Assembly: GCA_030340625.1 (NCBI GenBank)
Contig: JAOPHQ010003521.1
Location: 1 to 64,000 of the forward strand
DNA: 64,000 nucleotides
Origin: Merluccius polli
Lineage: Eukaryota > Chordata > Actinopteri > Gadiformes > Merlucciidae
Reading direction: 5' to 3'
Both the position numbers and the translations under genes were made by a program. The notes beneath the pieces are model-generated. The model had not been told where the DNA came from, did not search any database, and saw only the letters and a list, made by a program, of their open reading frames with translations. Shown one piece after another: positions 11,331 to 24,010 of this stretch. Each line of letters starts with the position of its first letter. The stretch's first letter is position 1.

Positions 11331-12975
11331 TTGGAATCATCCAAACAATTGTAAGATAATACAGTCTCAATGAAAATATGGAGCCCTATCGATGATAAAT
11401 GAAAAGACATAACATTGCTTTGTTGATATTTCATTGTCCGGGGGGGGGAGGGGGCAACGGTTGAGGATGCTGGTTAATCTAAAAAGCAGGGCTTGGATAC
11501 GTGCGGTCTGTTGGGCAGTTAAGGAGCGATGTCAACATTAAAGTTATGTCCGCTCTGGCCTGCCTCGTTTCCAAAAGTACCGTTAGCCCAGCTAGAGTTA
11601 ACGTTCCATAGCTTCACAGTGTGTTGCTCAGCAAACACAAACGGCCATTCTCCGCCATTTCCAAGCCTTTTTTTGTCTTTATAAACCGAAGCCCGGTTGA
11701 TATTTCACATCACACGTTCAGAGGACATTTGCTTACACATTCTGTTCGGAAAATCTATTCCGAAATTGAGGCCCATAAAACATACTGGGGGGAGAAATGT
11801 GCTGTGTAAATGTTTGCGCTAGTATTCATCAAATTATGAACATGCTGACTAGCTGCATTTACATTGCCTGCCTTACTGGGGACATTAAAACAAACAAAAC
11901 TGAAATCGAACTGGTGAGATTCTGCTGTTGGAAAATGCTGCAATGGGCAATTAACCCTCAAGCCCAAAGCTAGTCAAAGCACAGTTAGAGAAGTGCAGCT
12001 GGTAGCCATGTGGTATTGGAGGAAGAGTAATCATGTTAATGCCCAAGTCACCATCTCCAAAGCAGAAGAAAAAAACATCTTGTCCAGAGAGGGAAAGGAA
12101 GGAAACCGAGGGAGGTTCAGAAAACAAGGAGAAAACAGTCGGATATAGAAAAAAAAGCTGAATCCATGCCGTTGTGTGTGATTGGCCAGTGTCCAATTAA
12201 AAACAACAGGAACACAATTACTTTTTCCTGGATTTAAGTTTGGCAGGATTTTAACAAGCAGGAAATCAGTGGTGCATTTGAGTTAATCTTCTCCAAGTCA
12301 CCTCGCAAAACTAATAATGAACCACTCTGCCCAGAACATAAACATCCGCATCAAAAAGCCAAAAGTACTGAGTAATGACTTAGTACTTTGACTTGCATGT
12401 CGATATAAAGACGACACCCCAGAGATCGGGAACCAACTGAGGAATCGATTGCATCACACCACAGCCCACCATGGAGTTGACAACAAATTCACAACTGTCT
12501 GAGTCACCAGAGAAGCACTCTTGAGTCTCAAGAGTTTTAGCCCCTCTGGGACTTTCGTTTGCATTCTCCTGATGGTTACAGCCAGCGCCCACCTGTCAGC
12601 AACGAATGTCCTCCACTCCTCGCTCGGTGAGGCGGTGGAAAAGGCCAACTATTGGCGTCATTATCGCTAAAACACCCATGACAGGTGGTGTTATCCGGGG
12701 GGCCCTAGCGGGGGTCTGGAGAAGCGCTGTGGGCGTGTAACTGTTGTCAGCCTTTGTGACCCCCGCCAGTCAGAGGGTCCACAGACACCGCCTGAGGCGC
12801 CATCAGACACCCGTCCCACTCGCAAGCGCTGCGTTCACAGCGCTAGAACTCTGACAGCACTCGGTGAAGATTGGGTTCATTTTTCCAATAGGTTCATAGT
12901 TTATTTAGTAGTGCTTTTAGTTAGTGGAAAGATATGATGGGGGTTTAAATGTAAGTTAACCTTCATTTCACAATA
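11331..12975. other. Non-coding DNA, no gene seen
   Basis: Mostly unique sequence with balanced composition. A short poly-G lies near 11440. 12380-12860 is GC-rich for this window and free of repeats. Confidence 0.5.
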
Positions 12976-12989
12976 GTTGGGCTTTTGTA

Positions 12990-13205
12990 AGTTGTGTGTG
13001 TGTGTGTTTGTGTGTGTCAGTTTGTATGACTGTGTGCATCTATTTGTGTGCATTTGTACACGTGCATGTGTTTCTGGACAAATGTTGCTTGTATGTGTAT
13101 CTGTAAGTATACTTATTAGTGTGTTCTTGTGTATATGTACTGTATGTGAGTGTATGTATTTGTCTGTATGTGTATGTATATACAGGATGTGCATTTGCTT
13201 ATATC
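12990..13205. repeat. Imperfect GT-rich tract
   Basis: GTGTGTG words broken by TATG and CATC; an old, degenerate microsatellite. Confidence 0.8.
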
Positions 13206-14676
13206 TCCATCTGCACATGGCACTGATAGACATCCTCCACGTCTCGTAACAATGTAATAACCGCCTACACTGTGATCGCGAGCTTGCGCCGTGACTACTT
13301 CCTGGACCGACCCGCCACCTAGGAAGTAATGAGACTCTAAATATCTTAATCAGAGATTGCCCTGGCTAACGCGGCCCCAGGGCGCCACTTCGCCCCCCCC
13401 TCTAAACAGGCCCAATAACAGCTAATACTTTTCAGCTGGCTCAGAAATGACCAACGTGTGTAACAATTAAAAGCACTGCCCGAAGCAGGAGCTGTTCCGC
13501 CCCATGACACTCGTCCTGCATTCATGCGTTTCCTTTTTCCAGGGCAGTGATTGTTTCAAAAACCGACGAGCAGACAATGACTTCATTGTTTCACCATGAA
13601 TTGAAGCTAATCATTTAATTTCCAGAAAAAGTTAATAAATACAGGTACATACACAGCTAAGCGAAATCAGTAAATTCCTGTAATAATAACATCTGCTGAA
13701 CTCTCAAATATACATCTCTCTAGGCCACAATCCCTTCCCTTACCACATTTTAAAATAAAAATATAAAAAGTTAAATATATAGCGTAAGGACAGGTGGAGT
13801 GCATCACGGTGAAACTGCTCCCTAGAATAGACCGTCATGTACTGTTCAATTATAACTCCAGAGCGCGGACACGTCCCACCCTAGGCACTAGGCCCCCATT
13901 AGCAGTGCTGATGCTTCCACTAGCGTAATTGGGACCTTTTTTGAGCTGTTGGAGCCTGTAGCTCTTTGATAAATTACCCAGGGAACGAAAAGAAGGGCAC
14001 ATTTCTGTTGCCAGCGTCTATCTGAAGAGCCAACTGAAATGGTGAGCTAAAATAGCTACCATTAATGTTGAAGGCGAACATCTTTATTATTTTTATATGG
14101 ATTAGGCCTGTTAAAGTATTGTAGAATCGTGTGGATTTGTTCTATGCCTAGATTTAGGAAGAAACGGACCAAATAATTATTCAATCTGTTTGTGCTAGGC
14201 CTGGTGATGCAAAAACGTTTTAAATACTAAACAAAATACAATTAAAGAATGCAAAATCCAATCAATTTCTGCATAAACAATAACAATAGCCTAGTTATCG
14301 CTTGCTTAATACCCGTCTGGGTGTAGAATATTTTGATTTGAATTAATTTGGCTGACGGCGTGTCTTCCAGTTGAGCAGGCATGTCGAGCCGCCTGCCGCC
14401 TGGAGACTCAGTGAAGCAGTCTGGTCATGTGACATCTGTAAGGGATGGAGTGAGACAGATCTCCGAGGCCCTGGACCCATACGATAACCGCAATACGCCG
14501 GCAAGTTATGCTATATGGCGCTTCTGTATAACTCCTATCCAGTCAGCATAAAAAGAATCTGGAATCTTCTCACCGTTGTAGTCTGTGTTAATGTAGTATT
14601 TACTATTTAGTCATTGAGCAATATTATCTGAAGCGACTAACAGTGGCTTGTATGTACACATTTATTTGATATGCAG
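13206..14676. other. Repeat-free non-coding DNA
   Basis: No simple repeats or transposon ends, AT-rich blocks with TAATTA-like words (13610-13780) and a GC-rich block at 13360-13420. It could include conserved regulatory sequence, but nothing in it is diagnostic. Confidence 0.45.
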
Positions 14677-14873
14677 GATAGTCTAAGTCAGGTCAGGGTC
14701 TTTGACTCCCAGCCGAAAGGTTCTGGGTTCGAACCCTGATGTCCACAGTCTACCTGTCGGCGTCCTTGAGCAAGATGTCTAACCACTTACTGTTATTTAA
14801 TGATATGCATCAAACAATTATATTAATTCATGGTAAGTGGCTGTGGATAGTGTCTCCTAAATGACACTAAATA
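14677..14873 (+). mobile_element. tRNA-derived SINE
   Basis: The head has the B box GGTTCGAACCC at about 14725. The body reads GTCCACAGTCTACCTGTCGG and CTTGAGCAAGATGTCTAACC. The tail GGTAAGTGGCTGTGGATAGTG...CTCCTAAATGACACTAAATAG is a worn form of the fish SINE tail. It is complete from head to tail but not a tRNA gene, because no acceptor stem can form. Confidence 0.75.
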
Positions 14874-15689
14874 GCAGTAACTAATAGCAAATATGCTGTG
14901 AGCATAGAAAGATCTGGAATATTAAACTCAGTGGCAATTTGTTGCTTTCTTGCGTTTCTATAACAGTAATTTGTGTTTCTCTCACAGTTTTTGTTGATGG
15001 TTTGGGTATGATCTATACTTATCGGCAAATTGTTACACTGAGCCCGTCAATAGCCTTTACCCCCAAGAAAAATTGGTCTTCTACAATATCAACTGAAATC
15101 TTCTCCTCAACCTCGCCAGGTTGCAAGTGTTAAAAAAGAAAGAATTCAAGCTCTGAAACGAGATTTTTTTTTGTTGGATCACTTGGATCCAACCATAAAA
15201 TCACAAACCAGCTTAGTGTTCGGCCACAATGTGATTTTGTACATACAAAGTAAGAATAATAATGAGTGATGTGAGGAACATCTTGAGACCTTATAGGTCT
15301 TGTGTGACACACAAAAAACCCAAAGCATTAGAAGAAGACAGGCTTTTGTCGGACAGCTGTCCGGTCATATGGCGTATGCGCTCTAATTCTTTCTTCATCA
15401 ATGCCTCATTAAAAGTTGGACCAACATGTCACTTAAATCTACCCACCACTTCATCCACAATGCAGTTCAGCCGCTTTTTGTTTTCATATATGCACGATGG
15501 TGATATAATTATGAGAGAGCGCTGTTACATTTCACATAAAATGTGTCATTGCATATAGATTATCTACTGTATTAAATGCAAGATGTTTAGAGGCCAAATA
15601 ACTAAAACAACTTAAGATGAAAGACAGATTGTACACGTATCACCATACACTGTGTATATAGCATCAGATTTGATGATACGGAAAGGTTT
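14874..15689. other. Non-coding DNA between two SINEs
   Basis: Unique sequence. An open frame at 15262-15558 has no recognisable features. Confidence 0.45.
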
Positions 15690-15857
15690 TCATAGGAATA
15701 CTGTAGTCATGGCTACAGTCATTCAACTCCCAGGCAGAACCAGGTTGTGCATTCAATCCTCGGTGTCATTATCCATAGTCTACCTGCTCCTTTATGACCT
15801 ACAGTATCTGCATTCACTACACATCACTTTGGATCAGAGAATCTCCTTGAAATGACT
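15690..15857 (+). mobile_element. Degenerate tRNA-derived SINE
   Basis: Shows the same order as the 14.7-kb copy: TTGTGCATTCAATCCTCGG (worn B box), CCATAGTCTACCTGCTCC, then CACATCACTTTGGATCAGAG as tail. It is more diverged. Confidence 0.55.
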
Positions 15858-16018
15858 CATTTTTGTACTGTACTCATCATTGACTTGCCGGTCGACAGCT
15901 ACGGCTGTTCTATAGAGTCTGATGGGAGAGCTTCTTCTTGGAGAGAGAAGACAGGCAGGCAGGGGAAAGACATGATTAAAGACTGACAGAATAATCATCT
16001 GAGGAACTCACACAGAGA

Positions 16019-16020
<2 letters not shown>

Positions 16021-16086
<66 letters not shown>
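16021..16086. repeat. (GT)n microsatellite
   Basis: About 33 units; CA-rich sequence follows at 16170-16235 in the opposite sense. Confidence 0.95.
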
Positions 16087-16093
<7 letters not shown>

Positions 16094-16379
16094 TGTTTTT
16101 GTGGCTCCGTCTAGCCACATCAACTAAAGCAGACATACATACACATAAATGGAAATATGTGCTTTTATAGACGCACACACACACACAAACACACACCTAC
16201 CAAGGCACCCAGCTACGAACACACACACTCACTCACACACATTAGAATGGCCACTTATTCCCTAGAAGGAAGGAAAACTATGTTTGTGGTTTGAAGAAGT
16301 GGAAGGGGAGAGACGGCGTCAAGCTAAGAATGACTCACGCCGACATAAACACGCTAGCTAGCAAAACATGCTAATTCCT

Positions 16380-16720
16380 CCCCATTCTGCATTTCATTAC
16401 TCGTTAAGTGACATCTCTTTCATATCACAATAACGATGGAAGGAAGAAAAATAAAAAATGTTTTCCTCTTGGCAAACTGTGGTGAGACGATGGCCACGGA
16501 GAAGGCAATTTGCATGAATGTGGAAAAATGCCTGCAGGGTTTTTTTAAAGCACTCGACATTAACAAATCTTTTAATTACCATTTGTCAACAACAGTGTTT
16601 GGAATAATTTCCATTGCTTAATGCTGGGGCTTTTTAACGCTGCAAAGAGCCCAATATTAATTTCCATTAATACTCTTTTGTTTCTTGTCAGGCTCTGCAG
16701 CAAACCAATAATAAACAAAT
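16380..16720. promoter_or_regulatory. Candidate conserved non-coding element
   Basis: A repeat-free 340-bp block rich in homeodomain-type cores: TTTTAATTACCATTTGTC, ATATTAATTTCCATTAAT and the octamer-like ATTTGCATG. The composition and lack of coding signal resemble vertebrate enhancers near developmental genes. This is inference from word content only. Confidence 0.3.
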
Positions 16721-16869
16721 AAAAAAACATAAACAAACAAATAAGGTGACCTCTGTGCTAAGTGGTGTGGACAGAAGAATGGAGCCGGGAAAGAGGCATG
16801 AGCGTGAAAGAAAGAAAGATATTGTGAGAACAGATGGATGCACTAGTAAGAGGACAGCAATGCACCGCA

Positions 16870-16900
16870 GAACTAGGGGGAGAGAGAGCGAAAGAGAGAG

Positions 16901-16935
<35 letters not shown>

Positions 16936-16945
16936 AGAAAAACCA
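16870..16945. repeat. (GA)n microsatellite
   Basis: GAGAGAGCGAAAGAGAG grading into pure GA at 16903-16934. Confidence 0.9.
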
Positions 16946-17856
16946 AAAAGACTAAAAAAACAAATCAGATAAGATTCGGTAAACAACATTTTTGCTATAA
17001 TTGGTTTGTGAGAATCTGCAGATTAAACGTTATGTGACGTCTGTTCAACTTCATCTTTCTTGCTCGAGTAAAAAACACACAATCTAAATACGATTCTAAA
17101 CAAGAATCATGTTTTCTTTTTGCATGGCATTTAAAATAATAAGACTAACTTTAGTGTAACTATTTGGAAGTTGAAACTAAGGCCCTGAGAAATGTCAACC
17201 ATCTTCCCCTCCTCTCTGCCATATAAAACTATAAAACAGAAAATGAATTCATTAAAAACGCAGCTCTTAGGCTGCTCTTCTGGTTCCCTGGTGGCAGGTA
17301 GTGGCAATGGACAGTGTGTGTTGTGTGTGTGTGTGTGTGTGTGTGCGTGGAGAGATGAGGGGTAATTAGTTCCATGCCCTTGAGCAAGGCAGTTATCCTC
17401 CAATGGTTCCAGAGAAAGTATTGAATGTTAGAAGAATGAGGCTGCTCCTGTGTGTGCGTGCGACCACACTCATACACACGCACACATGTGTGTGTGTGAG
17501 TGTGTGAAGCCGGGCTGAGCTCCAGCAGCACTCCTAATCTTGGCGGTCTCACCGTGTCTTAATCAAAAGCATTTTATAAAACTATCCTCCCTGTAGTACG
17601 CAAGCAGCTGCTGCTGGCACCACGCACATCCCTTTAGGATGGAATAAACCACTCCCCCAAGTACAGTAAAATCCCCTCTTGTCTCACACCTCCGAGCTTC
17701 ACACAGGTATTATGCCGCTCCCACTGAAAACAGACACTGGTTCAAAGTGCTGATATACATCACATCGGTTCTGTTGCTACTGGTTGGCTTTCAGATACTG
17801 AGGACAACAGCAACTCTCTTTCTTTCCCGCTCTCTCGATCTCTCTCAAAAAAACGT
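16946..17856. other. Non-coding DNA with short GT repeats
   Basis: (GT)n at 17318-17345 and mixed TGTGTG/CACAC at 17450-17505. TTGAGCAAGGCAGTTAT near 17382 is a possible SINE scrap. Confidence 0.5.
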
Positions 17857-17864
17857 ATCTCTTC

Positions 17865-18827
17865 TAGGGCTGTGCGATATGAGGATATATTTCGTGTGAC
17901 GAAAGAAAAACATCTATTGTTTCATATTATGCTCTATCGTTTATTTCGTTGTGTCGCAAATCACACTCTTTACGGCAATATTTTTCGGCATTCTTCCACA
18001 TGGCACATGAAGGCAACACAAACAAACATGGAGGAGAGTGAACGTGACCAGCCATAACAATACAAGGAGCTTGTATTGTCATGGTGGGACGTGGACATGG
18101 TTTTAAAAGTCTGACACGGACCAGAAAACCGTACTTTGCAAAGTATGCCGCAGACCGGTCCCCACAACAGACTCAAACACCACTAACCTCTTTTACCACC
18201 TACGCAAGAATCATGTCAAACAGTACGGAGAGAGTCTACGCATGAGATCCACAAAGGTACAGTCGAGTGCTCAAAATAAACCCCAGACTCAGACGTTGCA
18301 GGAAGCTTTTATATTTTATATATTTTTGTGAGCCTTATTTTGCTGCTATAGTTTAAACTTGAAAGTGTTCCATGTTTACATTTGGTATTCTATATACCAA
18401 TATTTATGTTAGGCCTGTTTTTATTTTTGTTTGCTGCTACAATTCAAACAGTTCTACTGTTAAAGAGTATTATATGGTTGGTTTTGATATGTTTGACCAT
18501 ATTCACATTTTAGGCCTATATTTATTTTGTTTGCAACTATAGTTAAAAAGTGTTTTCTATTTACCTTTTTAATATTTTATATTTTGTTACATGCTTGATT
18601 GAAAATTTGCACAAAGGTTCTAAATGAATAATAAATAAATAATATATACTTGTCGAGTATATAATTCAATATGTAATACGAAATAGGCCTTTCCATGTGG
18701 TCATTTTATATACATTATTTATTCATTGAATTTACAGAAAATGTGCTATTACGTGATATATATCGTTATCGGGATAATGAATGACCTATATCGGGATATG
18801 ATATTTTGGTCATATCGCACAGCCCTA
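17865..18827 (+). mobile_element. Deleted hAT element (963 bp) with BED-finger remnant
   Basis: The termini are TAGGGCTGTGCGATATGAGG and (reverse complement of right end) TAGGGCTGTGCGATATGACC, near-perfect inverted repeats. The flanks are ATCTCTTC (17857-17864) and ATCTCTTT (18828-18835), an 8-bp duplication with one change. The interior keeps the start of a transposase gene but has lost the catalytic part. The rest is AT-rich with three diverged copies of a roughly 100-bp unit ('TAGGCCTGTTTTTATTTT...TTTGCTGCTA' type) between 18300 and 18560. Confidence 0.9.
18098..18306 (+). pseudogene. BED zinc-finger remnant of a hAT transposase
   Basis: The frame reads SDTDQKTVLCKVCRRPVPTT then NTTNLFYHLRKNHVKQYGES and TQTLQEAF. 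That is a BED finger: C-x2-C, then H-x4-H in YHLRKNH. Upstream, MEESERD at about 18029 may be the original start, broken by a stop shortly after. No RNase-H core or hAT dimerisation domain follows before the element ends. BED fingers bind the element ends during transposition; this fragment alone could bind DNA at most. Confidence 0.8.
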
Positions 18828-18835
18828 ATCTCTTT

Positions 18836-19378
18836 GAGACCAGGGAAATTACTTTGTTGGATTAAGTAAATTATACTAAAGAACTTTATTTCAAAATCAG
18901 TTCTTTATCTCACAACTTGGAGTTATGTTTAGTTTGTCACAGCTTTGAGTTAGAGACAAATTGTCGCTTATTCTCCGTCTAGACATTTGTGCTAAAAGTC
19001 TATATATTTGTATACAAGTGTTTTTTACAATATACCTATTTTTACATATTTTACAGGATTATACGTTCTATGTTGAAACTTAATGTTCTTGTTTTCATCA
19101 AAGCCTGAACACATGTCTCAATGAGGGCAGCTAAACAGGTAAACAATGGAAGGATGGAAGGATGTACACGTTTCATTTTGAAGATAAATATCATGTTTTT
19201 CATCTGCCTGTGGATAACTTGAAAACTTCTGCCCTCCAAAGACTGGTTATTAGTTTGAACGTTTTGTTTGCCTTGTGATGCATGTGGGAAAGATCTGTCA
19301 AACACTGAATAAAATCACACTAATCTTTTCATTTCTTCTCACCCAACAGAAGGAAACCTTTTATGGTTTATTGCAGTG
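18836..19378. other. Non-coding AT-rich DNA
   Basis: No gene, repeat array or transposon end recognised. Confidence 0.5.
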
Positions 19379-19393
19379 TATTATTATTATTAT

Positions 19394-19446
<53 letters not shown>

Positions 19447-19470
19447 TTAGTATTAGTATTATTATTATTG
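19379..19470. repeat. (TTA)n(GTA)n(TTAGTA)n compound repeat
   Basis: About 17 GTA/TAG units flanked by ATT units; reads as poly-Ser or poly-Ile. Confidence 0.92.
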
Positions 19471-19732
19471 TTATTGAAGTATTTATGTCTGGTGAGAAGG
19501 TAATGTGACCCCTGGGAGACATTTCTCTTTGCCTCTATTTACTGCGTATATTACCACAACCGATATTCCTGCCAATACCACTCAAAATGCTTACAAGTGG
19601 CTCCCCAGAGAGATAAGGTTTCATGGTTATTATGAAAAGTATTAAATTAGAGTTTAACATCCACCCCTACATAAGAACCAGCAAACATGGCGCTGCAATC
19701 ATATGTGTATTGAATTCAACACTCAATATTCA

Positions 19733-19804
19733 ATGCAAAAATATAAACACATGGGGTGGATGTGTGACAATGCAAAAATATAAACACATGGGGTGGATGT
19801 GTGA
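19733..19804 (+). repeat. ~36-bp tandem duplication
   Basis: TGCAAAAATATAAACACATG then GGGTGGATGTGTGA occurs twice, nearly identical. Confidence 0.9.
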
Positions 19805-19949
19805 TACAGATATATACTTACCGGTACATAGTTTGCTATATAGTTTTCCATAAACATGGTTCATATCTAAGCAAACACACAAACCCATGAAAATGGTCAT
19901 CCTTGTGCCAACTAAGTAATCTAAACATTTAATGTGGACAGTTGATTTA

Positions 19950-20065
19950 GTGAGTGAGTGATTGATTGATTGATTGATTGATTGAGTGAATAAGTGAGTG
20001 AGTGAATAAGTGAGTGAGTGGGTGAGTGAATAAGTGAGTAAGTGAGTGAATGAATGAGCGAGTGT
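19950..20065. repeat. (TGAT)n / (TGAG)n tetranucleotide repeat
   Basis: Pure TGAT for about 30 bp, then GTGAGTGAATAAGTGAG units; it reads as THSL repeats on the minus strand. Confidence 0.9.
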
Positions 20066-21495
20066 GTTTGAGCAAGCAAAAAAGCAAAAACACTTGAAAT
20101 AAATAAAATAAACAAAAAGTGACAGGCAGATTTCAAACCTTGCTGGAAAGCGGGCGAGAGAGGAAGGCGCTTGGCAGGGGGCCGTGTGGCGAGGGATCCT
20201 GGCAGGCAAAGGGAAAATGCTTGCACACCGCGGGGGTGGTTAGGTGGGTGGGGGTGGTAATCCTCTGCCTCCCACCATCACATCTGCTGGGGACGAGGGC
20301 TGGACGCCCCCCTTCTCACCCAGAAACCTGTTGGGGAAATGTTTAGTGTTTTAGTGTTCAGTGTTAGAAGGAAAAGGCTGCTTTGACAGGGAAAAGGAAA
20401 GAAGGGGTGCTTGATTTTAGTGCATTTGTTGCTTGGAGCTTGACATGCTTTGGTTCACTCGTCGTGCATTTGTTTATCCTTAACTTTGTGTCATTTAAAC
20501 AGTATACTTGACGTAATACAATTGATACAACATGTAATACAGCATTTATATAAAAGGAATTCCATTGAGGCCTTAGCCTGTGGGCCCTCATTTCAACTAA
20601 AACATTTTGAGAAATCTCTTTGAAAATAGCGTTTCAATCTCTTTATTACCAAGATTGTAGTATGATGTCAGTTGTGAGTGGACGTGAGAATGCACGTCTA
20701 ATGATTGACTGACCAATTTTTAACTGTCCATAATCTATTGATTTGTAGATAGGTTGGAATTGGCTGGCTTTGTCAGACCCATTTCGTAAACATTGGAAAT
20801 GGAGAAAGGCCACCTAATATTTGTCTTTCCAAGCTTAGTATACAGCACAAATATTAGGTGCTTTTACTTGATAAACAAAAGCGATCGATTAATCAAAACT
20901 AAAATCTATTAATTATTTCCAGACATTGGACACAACATTGCAGGTGTATTGAGGTAGTTAAACCCAAATACAGTTCAGTAAAGCAACACACCAGCACAAC
21001 ACTAGTCTCTGCTGGGATTTTTATTTGACTTTTACCCATGGCTCGGATATGGGGCTGTCTCTTATCGTCTACTGTTTTTAGCACTATTGCGTCATTACCG
21101 TCTGTTAAAAAAGCTGCCATATAAATTATTATTATTGCTATATCACCACGCCTTGAGAGCCTAACTCAATTAGAAAACTCTCATCTCACCAACCATTGGT
21201 ACATGATATCGCAACCCGCTCCCCCCTCCAACACACAATTTATTTATAAAGGGCTTCCCAAGCAGAGACAACTTTGTCATTGAACTCCTTGCCGGAGTGT
21301 TCTCCATTCGCTGCACTTCATCAACGCCGCAGTGAGACTTGTTTCCAAAAGGTTGTATCTGCAGCAACCGTGACATTTATATCATCCCTGGGCGGAGATT
21401 ATCGCCATAGTTACGAATGGTACCAGATGTTGGATGGGGGAGTGCAAGAAGCTTATCACACAGATAGATCAACTTGATTATCTGAAATGCAACAA
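20066..21495. other. Non-coding DNA
   Basis: A GC-rich patch at 20140-20330 with GGGTGGGGGTGG. Otherwise unique; a retroposon-like tail CCATATAAATTATTATTATT lies at 21118. Confidence 0.45.
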
Positions 21496-21497
21496 CA

Positions 21498-21598
21498 GGC
21501 ACACACACACGCACAAGTACGCATGTATGTACACGCACACGCACACACACACACACACCACACACACACACACACACGTGTATGTACACACACAGGCC
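21498..21598. repeat. CA-rich microsatellite
   Basis: ACACACAC blocks broken by GTACGC and ACGTGTATG. Confidence 0.88.
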
Positions 21599-23695
21599 TC
21601 TGCCTTTTGAAAAATTGCACTTGCTGCATTCATGTTCTTTAGCATCCGTGGAGAACTCGTCTTTTCCAATGATCTTGACAACACAGTGCGGGCGTAAACT
21701 CCTAAAAGATGAAAGAAAATAAGGAAGAAAATAATGAACTTTTAGGGAAGTTTAAGACCGTGTGTCTCGTGTTGCCATGAGTGCCCACCTCGTAACACCC
21801 CCGGACTGGCAGATAGGCTCTCTGACACATGCTGTTGACTTTTTGCTGGCCGCAAAGGATCATGGGACAGCTGGCGCTGGTGCGTTGGGTTTGCAGTATG
21901 TCAAAAGGTGTGGGGCAAAATTGAACTTTGGTTTAACTTTATGCAAATGGGAATGTTGTGTGGCGGCCGTCTGGCCAATTGATTGGACAATCAACATTCA
22001 ATGAGCACTGGTGGACTCGTGTTGAATTTAATTTCTCGTTTTTAATGCACTTCCATCTGCAACGTTGTAAACTCCCACCAGCAGCAGTGAGGGTGCAGTG
22101 AAAGGGGGGGGGGGGGGGTTGAAAACTGACCACCCTGCTGTCTTATAGTCTTTTTTTAACATTCCCCTGCCCTCTGTTCGCCTGGACGATCTCTCCCAGA
22201 AAACATGCTCCAAGATGGGCAAAGTGGGTTATGGCCACTGTGAGGGCTAGGGGGTTACGGGTCTTCTAGGAAGGTGTGCTTTCTGCCTCTAAGGTGGTGG
22301 TCTTGTGGTCATGACCCCATTACCACAAAAAAATGCCTTCATACCGACCAAGTTAAATACACCTTTTGACATCAGTGACTCAGAGCAGCAAGTACAAAAT
22401 ACAAGACATGTTATCCTCCATTCAAACTGGGAACTGGAAGAATCCCAGAACATTCTTAATTGTTTTAGAGATTAAATGACTATGGACACTACTTGGCAGT
22501 TGGCCTTGGAGAGGACAGAAGGCAGGGCCTACGTCATAGAGATAAAGTATCACATTGGGCCTCATGCAAGAACCACGCGTACACACAGATTTGTGCTTTA
22601 ATCGCTTGTGCAAGCGTTTTAGGAGCACTTCTCGCATTCACCAAAATCCTTATATTTAGAACTTCTAAATAACTTCTAAATGTTCCATGGCTTTGACTAA
22701 TAATAATGTTCAAATTAATAAAATAACCTTGTTCTATGTATAATGACGTTAATATAACACTCTTTCGCAATCAGATTTCACAAGTCGGATTAATAAAATT
22801 GTATAATGTACATTATACAACAATAATCAAAATCAAAATAGTATAAATAAGTATAAGTCATTTTGTCGTGGATGCTAGTTTAGAATAACTGGTTACTAGG
22901 ATTTGTAATGTGGTGAGTGGGTATTTGTAATGTGGTGAGTGGGCATCGATCAGAATGCAGACAGGGGTATTGTTCCATCAAGTCTTCTTTATTCGAGATT
23001 GTGGTGATACAGCTCTTGGCTGTGCTTTAGGATGTGTGTGTGTGGCTTGATCTATGGACACGCACTTTCACATGATAGGACCTATGTATTACTTATTTAA
23101 CAACTCTAAACTTCAATAAATATTCTCTAAGGTACGCCACACTTCACCGCCAACCTACTGAATCCAAAAGTAAACTAAAGCAATCCTTCTGGGCGCTGCG
23201 CTCTGTGCGCTTGCATAAACTGTCCTGCCTTATAGAGCCTACTCTTGAGAACATTAACTTTAATATAATTAAACATGACATGATTCATATTTTTGGTTTG
23301 CAGTAGTAATAAATACCTCAAACTACATGAACACATGGATCGCTTTGCCTTGCCAAGCCATCTTTTCGAATGTAATTTTAAATCAAACTTTTTTATGTGC
23401 ATCCTTCACCGGACACCGCATTGACAGTATTTCTCTCCCCCACTCCTTTACCTTACCAGGTGCATCATTTTGGACAAATTCCTGTACTTATGAGTGTTTG
23501 CTGAATCTGATGTGGCACATTTGTATGAGTTGTACGCACAACAGTAAGCAAATATGCAAATATTCTTGCATGAGAAACCATTGTCTGATAAATATTGCGA
23601 TAGTGATATGATGCAATATATGGCAACACAAGTTTCGAGTCTACTTTTGATGTGTCTGTTAAGTATTCCCAACTGTTATGCAGAGAAACACTAAA
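21599..23695. other. Non-coding DNA
   Basis: Holds a poly-G run at 22104-22119 and a 22-bp direct duplication TTTGTAATGTGGTGAGTGGG at 22900-22943. No recognisable gene. Confidence 0.45.
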
Positions 23696-23696
23696 T

Positions 23697-23698
<2 letters not shown>

Positions 23699-23742
<44 letters not shown>
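23699..23742. repeat. (AT)n microsatellite
   Basis: About 22 units, followed by CCCACACACAC. Confidence 0.95.
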
Positions 23743-23745
<3 letters not shown>

Positions 23746-23899
23746 CACACACACAAAAACGCCCACAGTGCAGCTTTTGCGATTAAATACAACCCATGTG
23801 ATAACGAGATATTGTGGCCATTCATTTTGTGATAGCAACATAAACGTGATATATTGCGAAGCCTATGGCAACGTGCTTACGAGGGCGGCGCAGAGGGGA

Positions 23900-24010
23900 T
23901 TTGGGGGGAGGGGGGGGAAGACAGAGAGAGAGAGAGAGAATGAGAAGGACAGAAAGAGAAAGAAAGAAAGAAAGAGAGGGAGTCAAAGGAGAAGGATGAA
24001 GGGACGGAGA
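23900..24010. repeat. Purine-rich (GA/GAAA) tract
   Basis: GGGGGGAGGGGGGG then GAGAGA and GAAAGAAAGAAAG words. Confidence 0.85.

Noticed and set aside
14720..14735. tRNA gene signal (GGTTCGAACCC B box)
   Set aside because: No cloverleaf or acceptor stem forms; the body and tail mark it as a SINE.
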